Assembly: GCA_019187195.1 (NCBI GenBank)
Contig: JABAQT010000027.1
Span: forward strand, 1 to 64,000
Source: Bryobacteraceae bacterium
Lineage (GTDB): Bacteria > Acidobacteriota > Terriglobia > Bryobacterales > Bryobacteraceae
Reading direction: 5' to 3'
Length of the DNA: 64,000 nucleotides
Shown piece after piece: positions 1 to 9,261 of the stretch. The notes beneath the pieces were generated by a model that made no database searches, was not told where the DNA came from, and saw only the letters and a list, made by a program, of their open reading frames with translations. Made by a program: the position numbers and the translations under genes. Position 1 is the first letter of the stretch. Each line of letters begins with the position of its first letter.

Positions 1-1
1 C

Positions 2-1240
2 TTACATGTCGAGACGCCTGCCGTCCGCGCCCCAGCCTTTGGTACAGAAATGGGAGGCATTCGGAGTCTGGTAGCGGACCTTGGCAAGATCCGGTGTCTC
101 AAGCTTCCTGTAGCCTTGAAACCGCGATTCAAGAGCGAAATCCAGGATCCCGCTGGTGAGCATCGTCCGCTCCACGGGATAAGGAGCCACTCCGGTTTCA
201 AACATCTGCTCGATGTTCCGGACCAGACAGCCGAAGTGATGATGAGGCCGGCGCTCCTGCAGGTACATCAACATCGAGACGGGCCTGGACTCGCCTTCGA
301 CATCGACGGCAACAGTGAAATCCTCGACCAGGCCGGTCATCAGAAACGCCGCGGCGCGCAGACCGTCGTTGTATTCGAGCACGAACACCGCGGGCGATTT
401 CACCAGATCACGGGGCGCGCCGGCCTTGCGCGTCTTGCTGTGCGTGAGAGCCTCCTCGAACAGTCGTTTCACCCACCCGTTGCGCTCGATGAAATTCCAG
501 CAATCCTGTTTCTCGAAGCACTGTACGGAGCGGACGCCCGTTTCCCCGCCCTTACGCCGTTCGACCATGCACTGGAGAGCCTCGAGCACGTGGAAGCCGT
601 AGATGTCGAGCCCGCTGTAGGAGATGGCGACCGCATGCTTCTGCGCTTTGCCGTAGGGTGTATCGATGGCGGGCACGCGATAGGCGACGGGCACCGAAGA
701 TCCGGCCAGCATGGGGAACTTCAACTCCTTCGAGATCTCGACCATGCGCCGCGCCTGGCGCCAGCTATAGGAAAGATGCTTGTCGTTGAACACCGGCACG
801 GAGCGCCCGCTCTGGCGGAAAACGTCGGTGATCTTGAGGAACATCTCGAACCGGGGATAGAGCGTCTGCCCTTTGTCATTGACCGGGTAGTCACCATGCT
901 CGCCAATAAGGATGACCCCATCGACCGCCAGTTTGTCACCGCCCAGCATGAGAGCTTCCTGCACGGTGCGGAAAACCGGCACGCCGTACTTCTTCGCCAT
1001 GGGCCGGCTCATGTCGTTCTTGGGCACATGCTCCGTGAACATGGCGGCGATCTTCGAGCGCGGATAGGGCGGCCGGTCGTCCTGATTGTAGCCTTCGAGG
1101 TACTTTCCGATCACCACGTCGGCATGGGAGCCGAGCCAGTATTCGGTTAGGATGGCGGCGATTCGCCGGGGCGGAGCCGCCGCCGCGGGCGCGGCCAAAA
1201 CAGCGGAGGCGGAGGAGGCTAGAAATGTGCGTCGGTTCAT
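2..1240 (-). CDS. Secreted protein of unknown function (Tat-type leader)
   Basis: 412 residues, complete: the TAA stop lies at bases 2-4. The N-terminus (MNRRTFLASSASAVLAAP) is a twin-arginine-like leader ending in an Ala-rich stretch, so export is likely. I do not recognise a catalytic domain; the body is soluble with no membrane segment. It lies 40 bases downstream of the GH106-like gene on the same strand, which suggests co-transcription and a role in the same carbohydrate pathway. Secreted proteins of this style are common beside Gfo/Idh/MocA and glycosidase genes in Acidobacteriota and Planctomycetes (general knowledge). Function is left open. Confidence 0.75.
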   Translation of the reverse strand: MNRRTFLASSASAVLAAPAAAAPPRRIAAILTEYWLGSHADVVIGKYLEGYNQDDRPPYPRSKIAAMFTEHVPKNDMSRPMAKKYGVPVFRTVQEALMLGGDKLAVDGVILIGEHGDYPVNDKGQTLYPRFEMFLKITDVFRQSGRSVPVFNDKHLSYSWRQARRMVEISKELKFPMLAGSSVPVAYRVPAIDTPYGKAQKHAVAISYSGLDIYGFHVLEALQCMVERRKGGETGVRSVQCFEKQDCWNFIERNGWVKRLFEEALTHSKTRKAGAPRDLVKSPAVFVLEYNDGLRAAAFLMTGLVEDFTVAVDVEGESRPVSMLMYLQERRPHHHFGCLVRNIEQMFETGVAPYPVERTMLTSGILDFALESRFQGYRKLETPDLAKVRYQTPNASHFCTKGWGADGRRLDM

Positions 1241-1280
1241 CGGTGGTTCCAGCGGAAAAGATCAGGCTATCAAAGTCCGC

Positions 1281-4200
1281 TCACCGGATATCGTCCGCGC
1301 TGTGCGCCGCAAGGATGCGAACCGGGCCGAAAAGTCCCGACCGGCGTGGTTCCATCTTGGCCCATGGAATTCCTCTGGGTGTGTTCGAGGTGACGTTGGT
1401 TCTGGTGATCCTCGGGCCGGAACCGCGGGCGTCGCCAATCAGGCGATTCACCCAGTTGTTGGCCACGCGAATGCGGATGTCGTTTTCTCCGGGACGTAAA
1501 TCGCCGGTGATTTCGGCGCGGAACGGCCGGTGCCAGACCACCTTCGGATGCCCGCCGTTGACCGTTACTTCCGCCACGGCCCACAGGTCGCCAAGGTCCA
1601 GAATGACGTGACGTCCGCCGCGGAGAAGATTCTCCGGAGCGGTCCACCGCTTGCGGTATTCGGCGATTCCCGAGTAGTAGCGGATGCCTTCGCTCGGGTG
1701 ATCGGTCCAGGAAATCAGTTGGGGAAATGTGGCCTGCTCCGGAGCTCCGAGGTGCGGGGAGAAATGGACCTCCCACGGTCCGCCGATGTCCAACGTCTCC
1801 ACCGGTTGGATAGCGGCGCCGGCACCGCCGGATTGAGCATTCCGGCGGAAAACGACGAACAGCGAGCCTTCGGGCTCCAGACGCAGGGGCAGCCGCACCC
1901 CGTCCTTTTCCATGCGGAAGCCGTTCCGCGGTTCGATGGTTCCGGTATCGGCCCGCCAGATCTCCGGCTGCTTGCCGGTGACGCGAAACTTCGCGTCACC
2001 CTCGATCGCGTGGTGGGTCATATTGCGAAGGAAATAGATTTCCGTCCCATCGAGACGCCGGTGGACAAAGTCGATATCATTATCCGCTCCCTGAAACTGC
2101 ACATCCGGGATAACGCCCATTCCGGCGAGGATCTCTCCCAGGGGACGCCCCCAAACAACGCGGCCCTTCCCGTATGCGTGCTCCCCTGCGGTTGCCTCCG
2201 CCGGCCCCCAAATGCGGTTGGCCAGTTCGCGCACTTGCTGATCTCGCTCCGGATAGCCGCCGTAGCCTGTGGACCGGTCCGGCTTCCTGCCCGCAACCGT
2301 GGCGCCCTGCTCGATGAGTACGGCGAGTTTGCGCAACACATCGAGATCGATATCCGCGCGGTCAGGCAACGCAAGCAGCGGATAGCTCACGCCCTCGGGG
2401 AAGACCAGCCTTCCTTCCCGGAACGCCAACCGCCGGATCAGCGCGTCGGCGTTCACGACATCATAGTCGAACCCCGCGCCGGGCCCGGAGCCGGCATGCT
2501 TGGGCGGCACGAAGTTGTAGCCCTGGTCGCCGTAATACTCGAGAACATCGCTCACGGGAATGCCCTGCCGAAGCAGGAAGGAGGCGCGCGCCAGGTAGTC
2601 AAGAAACGGACGCGCCATCGGCCACCAGGTGACGTTGGGTGTGATATGCGTGCCGGCGTAATAGACCCACCCCGGCTTTCCGCTTTCCGGCGGCTGATGG
2701 GATGCCGTGTGCCACACCACATGATTCATCCCTTCGGCAAAGGCGCGATCCGCTGAAAACTTCAGATCCTGGGGTCCTTCATACCAGTGGTAGCTCGAGG
2801 TGAACGCTTCCATGTTGACCATGGGCTTGCCGTATATGTGCGCCGCCGATGCCGTCTCCTTGACCACCCACATCGCGCCGGCACGCTGGCGATAGGGCCA
2901 GAACTCACCGCGCACGGAGGTGACAGCGCCATTGGCGAGCAGGGAATCGACGGGCACCTGGTGAATTGGAGGCCCGGGTCCGCCGGCCTCCGATTCCACG
3001 CCGAGGCCGGCTTTGGCGGCGGTGCGCACGGCCGCGCGATAGTAATGGTCGACGAGAAGTTCGCCCTGTGTCTTGCGGTAATCGTAGATGACACGTTCGG
3101 TCGTATCCTCGTCCTTGATCTGCCCTCCGCTCAGCGCAGGGAGGTACGGCGTGAGATCATAGCCGCGGCGCTTGCGGAATTCGTCGAGGAAGGCCGGCGT
3201 CCACACCTGGCCGCGCACCTCGTAGCTCGCCAGATACAGTTCCTTCAGGGCGGAGTTGCGGAAATCGCCCACCGCGGGCCGCAGGCGCCGGATCACCTCC
3301 GTTATGTAGCGCTCCGTGGCCTGCTCGCTGAAGTGATCCGTGGCGAGGCCGTCGGATCGCGGACTGGGAACCTTCAGCTTCTCGCCCGTGTTGACGGCGA
3401 GGTAACGGATGACGCGCCATTTCCCGGGCGGCGCGCTCCAGCGAAGCCGGCCGTTCGAGTCCACCCTGGCGCTGATATCACGTACCCGATCCGCGGAATC
3501 GATGGACAGCGGAGCAGGGCCGGAGGCCCAACTTCCTCGAGCCCCGCTCATCACGTTGTCGTGAATATTGTCCGCCGCCCAGTCGCCCAACTGGCCGAGG
3601 GAAGCCGGCCGGCGAATCAGATCGGCGCCGTCCACAAGGCGGTTCACCCTATGCGAGAGCGCCACGTTTCTATTGTCCGCGGTCCACACCTGAAATTCGC
3701 CGAGTTCCAGTTTTCCGCCGTGCGGGTTGTGTCCGTTGCGCAGCGTGAGTTTCGCGTACCTGGCGGGCGATGGCGCGAAGGAAAACTGCTGCGCGCCTTC
3801 CCGCGCTTCGAGCGAACCGCGGACAACTTCATGGAAGGCGGGAGCTTCGGGCGTGGTTTCCGAGAGGCTCACAATGAAATCCTTCACGAAATAGTTCTCC
3901 GCTTCGCCGCTCGCCGTGTTGAACAGGACCACACGGTTCACCCGCCGCGGCCAGGGCGGCTCGAGTTGAATGATGAAAGTGTAGCCTTCAAGAAAAGCCG
4001 GATCGGGGATGGCGATGGCCGCGATCTCCTTGCGGAACAGCGCCTCGCCGCGGCTGTTCCGTGGAGTCTCCGCCGGCAACGGCGGCAGTGGGAGCGCCAT
4101 ATCGATTTCGCGCGGCCCCCGCACATCGATGTACGAACTGAGAAGCGTCATGCTCGCTTCCTCCGGCCGCACCCAACCGGCCCCCATATCCCAACTGCTG

Positions 4201-4559
4201 CTCACGGAAAGGTCGACATCCATGCCGAGCCTGCCCGCCGTGCGAATCACAAAGGCGATATCTTCGGCCGATTCCTTGCCGAGAAACGGAGGACCGGCGG
4301 GCGGTTGCGCGCTCTTGTCGCCGCGGGCTCCCATATCGAACAGGCAGAGTCCTCCGAAACCCGCGTCCTTGTACTGCTTCAACTCATGCTCCAGATAGCC
4401 CCGGTTGAGATAGCCGTTGAGCAGCAGGAAATAAAAGCTGGGACGGTCCACCATGGGAGGCTCGCGAAACCCTTGTTCCAACGGGTCGCCGCCTTGTCCC
4501 GCGAGGAACATGGCGATCAGCCCCAACAGGACGGGCGCGCATAGGGCAGGGCGGGTCAT
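1281..4559 (-). CDS. GH106-like glycoside hydrolase (putative alpha-L-rhamnosidase), secreted
   Basis: 1092 residues from the ATG at 4559. This start gives a Sec-type leader (MTRPALCAPVLLGLIAMFLA); the frame stays open upstream to about 5210 but that part has compositionally odd Arg/Pro-rich sequence and overlaps the divergent regulator, so it is rejected. After the leader comes the GH106-type opening with a TIM-barrel-like segment (FGGLCLFDMGARG), a discoidin-like region around residues 200-300, and a GH2-like beta-sandwich at the C-terminus (GGPWEVHFSP, VTVNGGHPKVVWHRPFRA). The length fits GH106 enzymes, which remove rhamnose from plant polymers. It is divergent from a regulator and next to a TonB receptor, isomerase and transporter. 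The exact sugar is not proven. Confidence 0.82.
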   Translation of the reverse strand: MTRPALCAPVLLGLIAMFLAGQGGDPLEQGFREPPMVDRPSFYFLLLNGYLNRGYLEHELKQYKDAGFGGLCLFDMGARGDKSAQPPAGPPFLGKESAEDIAFVIRTAGRLGMDVDLSVSSSWDMGAGWVRPEEASMTLLSSYIDVRGPREIDMALPLPPLPAETPRNSRGEALFRKEIAAIAIPDPAFLEGYTFIIQLEPPWPRRVNRVVLFNTASGEAENYFVKDFIVSLSETTPEAPAFHEVVRGSLEAREGAQQFSFAPSPARYAKLTLRNGHNPHGGKLELGEFQVWTADNRNVALSHRVNRLVDGADLIRRPASLGQLGDWAADNIHDNVMSGARGSWASGPAPLSIDSADRVRDISARVDSNGRLRWSAPPGKWRVIRYLAVNTGEKLKVPSPRSDGLATDHFSEQATERYITEVIRRLRPAVGDFRNSALKELYLASYEVRGQVWTPAFLDEFRKRRGYDLTPYLPALSGGQIKDEDTTERVIYDYRKTQGELLVDHYYRAAVRTAAKAGLGVESEAGGPGPPIHQVPVDSLLANGAVTSVRGEFWPYRQRAGAMWVVKETASAAHIYGKPMVNMEAFTSSYHWYEGPQDLKFSADRAFAEGMNHVVWHTASHQPPESGKPGWVYYAGTHITPNVTWWPMARPFLDYLARASFLLRQGIPVSDVLEYYGDQGYNFVPPKHAGSGPGAGFDYDVVNADALIRRLAFREGRLVFPEGVSYPLLALPDRADIDLDVLRKLAVLIEQGATVAGRKPDRSTGYGGYPERDQQVRELANRIWGPAEATAGEHAYGKGRVVWGRPLGEILAGMGVIPDVQFQGADNDIDFVHRRLDGTEIYFLRNMTHHAIEGDAKFRVTGKQPEIWRADTGTIEPRNGFRMEKDGVRLPLRLEPEGSLFVVFRRNAQSGGAGAAIQPVETLDIGGPWEVHFSPHLGAPEQATFPQLISWTDHPSEGIRYYSGIAEYRKRWTAPENLLRGGRHVILDLGDLWAVAEVTVNGGHPKVVWHRPFRAEITGDLRPGENDIRIRVANNWVNRLIGDARGSGPRITRTNVTSNTPRGIPWAKMEPRRSGLFGPVRILAAHSADDIR

Positions 4560-4570
4560 GGCTTCATTTG

Positions 4571-4592
4571 GACGCGCTCGAAGCTTCGCGTC
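4571..4592. promoter_or_regulatory. Inverted repeat between glycosidase and regulator (operator candidate)
   Basis: In the 89-base divergent gap the six outer bases GACGCG (4571-4576) are mirrored by CGCGTC (4587-4592), and the interior contains the perfect 10-base palindrome CGAAGCTTCG (4579-4588). It sits just upstream of the glycosidase ATG (4559). A role as operator for the adjacent regulator is inference. Confidence 0.4.
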
Positions 4593-4617
4593 AAGCCCCC
4601 GCCCAGGCGGCCATGCT

Positions 4618-4636
4618 GTATCATGATGCGAGACGA
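4618..4636 (+). promoter_or_regulatory. Motif copy 1, GTATCATnAnGnGAGACG, upstream of the regulator
   Basis: This 19-base site lies 13 bases before the regulator ATG. It matches a second site upstream of the TonB receptor (5927-5945) at 15 of 19 positions: both read GTATCAT, then A, G, G at alternate positions, then AGACG. Two matching sites in the only two regulatory gaps flanking one regulator suggest a shared binding site, but this is inference from two copies. Confidence 0.35.
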
Positions 4637-4648
4637 AAGTGATGGGAT

Positions 4649-5836
4649 ATGGCACAATCGAACACACCCCGGCAACGCCGCGCCAAGCCGGCCGTATCGC
4701 AGAGTGAAACGGCTTTGCCGGGCGTGCAAGCCGTCGAGCGCGCCTGCCGCCTGCTGAAGTGCTTCCGCCAGGATGACGAGGTGCTGCGCCTCCGGGATTT
4801 CGTCGAGCGGACCGGAATCCACAAAGCGACCGCGTCCCGCCTGCTTCGCACTCTCGCCAGGGAAGGCCTGCTCGAGGGTGTCGGGGATGCGCGTTTTCGC
4901 AGTGCCGTCCGCGTCCCCACCAGGCGTCACCGCATCGGCTTCGCAACCCGGGGCGTGGATACGCCGTTTTCGAAAGCGGTGACCGAAGGCGTACAGCGCG
5001 CGGCGGCGGAAGGCGGAATGGAGTTGGTGACGGTGAGCAGCCACCGCAGTCCGCGAACCGCGCTGCGCAATGCGGAGGCCCTGGTCCGCGAGGGCGTGGA
5101 CCTGGTGATCGAATTCCAGAGCCACGAACGGCTCGCGCCCGTGATTGCCTCGCGCTTTGTCGAAGCCGGAATTCCGGTGATCGCCATCGAGATACCGCAC
5201 CCTGGCGCAACCTTCTTCGGAGCCAACAACTACCAGGCGGGCCTCATTGGCGGACGCGCCATGGGACGCTGGGTCAAGGAAAACTGGAAGGGAGAAGCCG
5301 CCTCGATTCTGCTGATCGAGGAGGAAGTTGCCGGCCCTCTGGTCAAGCTTCGCGTAAGCGGAATGCTGGCCGGGTTGCGGGAAACGCTTCCATCCGTCGA
5401 GCAGGCGGAGATTACGGAGATCGACGGTGGGGGATCGCTCGAGAAGACCCTCGAGGTGGTGCGGCGCAGGTTGCGCCACGCTCCCCCGCGCCGCGCCGTG
5501 GTGCTGGCGGGCAATGACCGCATGGCGTTGGGGGCCATTCGCGCCTTCGAGGAATCGGGGCGGGCGCATGGATGCGCGGTGATGGGACAGAACGCGACGC
5601 TCGAGGCGCGCTTCGAGATGCGCAGAAAAGGAACCCCGCTCGTGGGGTCGGTGGCCTACTTTCCCGAGCGCTACGGTGATGAGGTGATCCGTCTGGCCCA
5701 GGCGATTCTGGCGGGACGGCCTGTTCCTCCGGCTGTGTTCGCCAAGCATGAACTGATTACAAAGGCCAACGTCGATCGGGTTTATCCGCTGGACCGTGTG
5801 ATGCCGCAGTTCCTGGCGACTCCGCTGATCGGGTGA
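4649..5836 (+). CDS. Hybrid transcription regulator: IclR-like HTH plus periplasmic-binding-type sugar domain
   Basis: 395 residues. Residues about 24-85 look like the IclR winged-helix N-terminus (VQAVERACRLLKCF, then LRDFVERTGIHKATASRLL, then TLAREGLLE). From about residue 95 onward the protein is not an IclR effector domain but a type-1 periplasmic-binding/LacI-like domain (FSKAVTEGVQRAAAEGGMEL, GVDLVIEFQ, GIPVIAIEIPHPGATFFGANNYQAG, VVLAGNDRMALGA). It therefore probably senses a sugar and controls the flanking glycosidase and TonB receptor genes. ATG at 4649 is the only start that retains the full HTH. The domain pairing is unusual; the functional assignment is inferred from domains and position. 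Confidence 0.8.
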   Translation: MAQSNTPRQRRAKPAVSQSETALPGVQAVERACRLLKCFRQDDEVLRLRDFVERTGIHKATASRLLRTLAREGLLEGVGDARFRSAVRVPTRRHRIGFATRGVDTPFSKAVTEGVQRAAAEGGMELVTVSSHRSPRTALRNAEALVREGVDLVIEFQSHERLAPVIASRFVEAGIPVIAIEIPHPGATFFGANNYQAGLIGGRAMGRWVKENWKGEAASILLIEEEVAGPLVKLRVSGMLAGLRETLPSVEQAEITEIDGGGSLEKTLEVVRRRLRHAPPRRAVVLAGNDRMALGAIRAFEESGRAHGCAVMGQNATLEARFEMRRKGTPLVGSVAYFPERYGDEVIRLAQAILAGRPVPPAVFAKHELITKANVDRVYPLDRVMPQFLATPLIG

Positions 5837-5926
5837 CATGTCTTGTCCCATGAAACGGCGCGCAGTTTGCGGCGAACCTGGAACCCGGCCAAACTCCCAT
5901 ATTTTCTGATAATCCAACAATCCGAC

Positions 5927-5945
5927 GTATCATCACGTGAGACGG
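5927..5945 (+). promoter_or_regulatory. Motif copy 2, GTATCATnAnGnGAGACG, upstream of the TonB receptor
   Basis: Second copy of the motif at 4618-4636, located 109 bases before the receptor ATG in a 218-base gap that is otherwise featureless to me. It contains the 8-base palindrome TCACGTGA. It is the candidate site for control of the receptor-isomerase-transporter run by the upstream regulator. Confidence 0.35.
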
Positions 5946-6054
5946 CAGAGCCTCCTCGGACTACTCGTTCCCTTGCGCGCCCCATTGCGCTAAATAAGTA
6001 ACCCTGAACAGAGCTTCTTTCGCAACAGGCCAATTTCCGATCCGAGGTGCTCGC

Positions 6055-9000
6055 ATGAACCCAGCCAGTCTTTTCGTCCGGCGGCTTGTGGCCGCATTAC
6101 TCACACTGCTTCCCCTGTATGGTCAGGTTTCCACCGGCAGCGTCGCGGGCCAGGTGAGCGACGCCACGGGAGCCGTAATCGCTTCCGCCAAGGTCACCCT
6201 GATCAACGAAGGCACCAACCAGGAGAGAACCGCCATCACGGACGCGTCGGGCGCGTATCTGTTTCCACTCGTGCAGCCCGGGTTCTATACCGTTCGCGCG
6301 GAGATGCAGGGCTTCAAGGCATACGCCGCGCACAAGATGGAAGTGCAGGTTTCGCAACAGGTGACGCACGATGTGCGGTTGGACGTGGGCGAAACCAGCA
6401 CCACTGTCGAGGTAGCGGCCACCACGCCCGTTCTCGATCAGCGCAGCGCCGAGGTTGGCCAGGTGATCGGCCAGAAGGAGGTGGTGGATCTTCCGCTGAA
6501 CGGCCGCAACTTCCTCGATCTCGCCAAGCTCGTGCCCGGAGTGACGGAACTGGGCACCAGCAGCCAGAGCAACGGATTGGCGATCAACGGGCAGCGGGCC
6601 AACCAGATCGGATTCTATTTCGACGGCGTCGACACGCGCACCGAGACCAGCGGAAAGCCGGCCTTCTCGCCTTCGATCGAAGCGATTCAGGAATTCAAGA
6701 TCCAGCAGAACGATTTTGCCGCCGAATTCGGCCGCAGCCCGGCGGGCATCAACCTCACGCTGCGATCCGGCACGAATGACATTCACGGCACTCTGTTCGA
6801 GTTCATCCGCAACAACAAACTGGATGCCCGCAGTTTCTTCTCGCCGCGCGTGGACCCGCTGAGAAGAAACCAGTTCGGAGCGGTCGTGAGCGGGCCGGTC
6901 TTTCGCAACAGGATGTTCTTCATGGTGAATTATGAAGGGTTGCGAACAAGACGCGCCAACACGCTCTTCCGCAGCGTCCCAACCGCGCTGCAGCGGGAGG
7001 GGAACTTCAGCGAGGGGCAGCCGGTCTTTGATCCCTCGACTTACGATTCCGCGACGAATACGCGGCAACCCTTTGCCGGCAACATCATCCCCAAGTCCCG
7101 CTTCGGACGAATGGGCAACGCCGCTCTGCTCTACTACCCCGCGCCCAACTCGCCGGGATCGGGCGGCTTCAACCACGTAACAAGCGCCTCGAGCCAGACG
7201 GACTCGAACCAGGTCCACACACGCGTCGATCACCAACTGGGTACGCGCGACACGCTTTTCGGCCGCCTGTCCTATAGCAAGGGAGAGGCTGTAACGCCTT
7301 CCGGATTGCCACTCACGGGCGGACTCCAGGACACGAAGGGAGTCAGCCTGACGGTCCAGGAATCCCACACCTTCACTCCAGCCATCGTGAATCAGTTCCG
7401 CGCCGCCTGGACCTATTTCAAGGATCGCGCCGGCTTCCCGCTGGCGGACCGCAATCTTGCCGTCGACGAGTTCGGCATGCTCAACCTGACTCCATCCACG
7501 GATGCCTTCGGGCTCCCGCAGTTGAACGTCGCCGGGCTGACCACCATCGGCGCGAACGCGTTTCAGCCCTCCGGACCACGCGAAAATCTCTATTCGCTGG
7601 CGAATGATCTGAGCTGGGTCCGCGGGAAGCACTCGATGAAGTTCGGCTTTGACGGCCGCTACTACCGTCCGGCGGCTCTCGTCCAACAGACGCCCAATGG
7701 CATACTTACGTTTGAAAATCGCTTCACCAATCAGCCCGGGGTGGCGCGCACGGGGAACGCGGTCGCGGACCTCGCCCTGGGCCTGCCTTACACCGGCCGG
7801 GCCACTCTGTTCGCTGAAAGCAACGGCTGGGTCTCCCTCAAGTATTACTACACGGGCTTCTATGCGCAGGATGAGATCCGGTTCAACGCGAAATTCACCC
7901 TGAACCTGGGGTTGCGCTACGAATACCAGACACCCTATTACGAGAGGTATGGCGATCTGGCGATCTTCGATCTCTATGGCAACCGCTTCCTGAAGCTCGA
8001 TGAGGACATCTCGCAACTGCACCGTCCGGACAGGAACAACTTTGCTCCCCGCATCGGACTGGCGTACTCGATGACGCCGAAGACCGTAATTCGCGCGGGG
8101 TTCGGGGTGTTTTACGGACAGCCCCGCGGATCGGAGTTTTCATCCTTCCAGCTTTCCCCGCCATTCGTCATCGATACGACTCTGACCTCGAATCCAACGG
8201 TTCCGGACTTAACCGGACGCCTGTTCCCGCGCGTGCAGGTGCGCGACGCATCGGGCAGGATCCTGCTCGCTCCGAACGTGAACGTGTTCTCGCTTGATCC
8301 GAACTTCCGCACGAACTACACATGGCAATGGAACTTCGGCATCCAGCGTGAACTCTCGAACGGGTTGCTGTTCGAGACCGCCTACGTGGGCAACGCGGCG
8401 CACAAACTCACCGGGCGCGATCTGCCGAACCAGGCGTTCCTCGACGCCGATCCCTTGCGCCCGACCCCGGTCATCAGCCGCCGCCCGAATCCTAACATCG
8501 GCGACGTGAGCTATGTGAGCGCGCTCGACAATTCCAACTATCACTCCCTGAACGTGAAGTTGAACAAACGGTTCGCAAGCGGATTCTCTCTGTTGGGATC
8601 CTATACCTATTCAAAGGTCATGGGCATCGGCGGAGCGCTGTTCGGCGACCAGTCCCGGCAGCAGGACGCGCGTAACCGCCGCGCCGAATATGCGCCTCTC
8701 GAGTTCAACCAGAAGCAGCGGCTGACGGTGGCCTGGATCTACGAGCTGCCCGTGGGCAAAGGGAAACGCTTTCTCACGGGAGCCTCCGGAGCCGGAGGGA
8801 TGCTCGTGGGCGGCTGGTCTCTGCAAGGCAACTTCACCGCGCATTCCGGCTTCCCTCTTACGCCGCTCTCCTCCGTATCGGCGAACGTGGGACGGCAGGA
8901 TACGAACCGTGCGGACCGCGCCTGCAACGGCAACCTCTCCTCGGGCCGCTCCATCGACCGGTGGTTCGACACGTCGTGTTTCACCAACCATGCCTTCGGC

Positions 9001-9261
9001 AGGTTCGGCAACTCCGGAAACGGTGTGATCGTGGGGCCGGGAGTGAACAACTTCGATTTCACCATCATGAAGAATACGTTCATTCCCATGGGATCGAGGG
9101 AGCCATGGAACGCCCAGTTCCGCGCCGAGTTCTTCAATGGCTTCAACCATCCCTCCTTCGCCGATCCAAACATGACCGCCGGGACGGCGCAGTTCGGGGT
9201 GATCCGCGGCACGCGCATCAACGGGCGAGAGATTCAACTCGCCCTGAAGCTAATCTTTTAG
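6055..9261 (+). CDS. TonB-dependent receptor, Oar-like, with carboxypeptidase-regulatory-like domain
   Basis: 1068 residues with a Sec leader (about 1-23). Residues about 25-105 form a carboxypeptidase-regulatory-like beta sandwich (STGSVAGQVSDATGAVI, ITDASGAYLFPLVQPGFYTV). A plug follows (VVDLPLNGRNFLDLAKLVPG, then IEAIQEFKIQQNDFAAEFGR), then a long outer-membrane barrel ending in an aromatic/hydrophobic LALKLIF. This architecture is the large receptor family of Acidobacteriota, thought to import oligosaccharides or other large nutrients. Its TAG stop overlaps the GTG start of the next gene (TAGTG), so it leads a coupled receptor-isomerase-transporter transcript. The substrate is probably a sugar released by the nearby glycosidase (inference). 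Confidence 0.92.
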   Translation: MNPASLFVRRLVAALLTLLPLYGQVSTGSVAGQVSDATGAVIASAKVTLINEGTNQERTAITDASGAYLFPLVQPGFYTVRAEMQGFKAYAAHKMEVQVSQQVTHDVRLDVGETSTTVEVAATTPVLDQRSAEVGQVIGQKEVVDLPLNGRNFLDLAKLVPGVTELGTSSQSNGLAINGQRANQIGFYFDGVDTRTETSGKPAFSPSIEAIQEFKIQQNDFAAEFGRSPAGINLTLRSGTNDIHGTLFEFIRNNKLDARSFFSPRVDPLRRNQFGAVVSGPVFRNRMFFMVNYEGLRTRRANTLFRSVPTALQREGNFSEGQPVFDPSTYDSATNTRQPFAGNIIPKSRFGRMGNAALLYYPAPNSPGSGGFNHVTSASSQTDSNQVHTRVDHQLGTRDTLFGRLSYSKGEAVTPSGLPLTGGLQDTKGVSLTVQESHTFTPAIVNQFRAAWTYFKDRAGFPLADRNLAVDEFGMLNLTPSTDAFGLPQLNVAGLTTIGANAFQPSGPRENLYSLANDLSWVRGKHSMKFGFDGRYYRPAALVQQTPNGILTFENRFTNQPGVARTGNAVADLALGLPYTGRATLFAESNGWVSLKYYYTGFYAQDEIRFNAKFTLNLGLRYEYQTPYYERYGDLAIFDLYGNRFLKLDEDISQLHRPDRNNFAPRIGLAYSMTPKTVIRAGFGVFYGQPRGSEFSSFQLSPPFVIDTTLTSNPTVPDLTGRLFPRVQVRDASGRILLAPNVNVFSLDPNFRTNYTWQWNFGIQRELSNGLLFETAYVGNAAHKLTGRDLPNQAFLDADPLRPTPVISRRPNPNIGDVSYVSALDNSNYHSLNVKLNKRFASGFSLLGSYTYSKVMGIGGALFGDQSRQQDARNRRAEYAPLEFNQKQRLTVAWIYELPVGKGKRFLTGASGAGGMLVGGWSLQGNFTAHSGFPLTPLSSVSANVGRQDTNRADRACNGNLSSGRSIDRWFDTSCFTNHAFGRFGNSGNGVIVGPGVNNFDFTIMKNTFIPMGSREPWNAQFRAEFFNGFNHPSFADPNMTAGTAQFGVIRGTRINGREIQLALKLIF

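Noticed and set aside
4560..5210. Extension of the glycosidase frame upstream of its leader
   Set aside because: The extra part is Arg/Pro-rich, has no domain and lies antisense to the regulator gene; the leader at ATG 4559 is a natural start.
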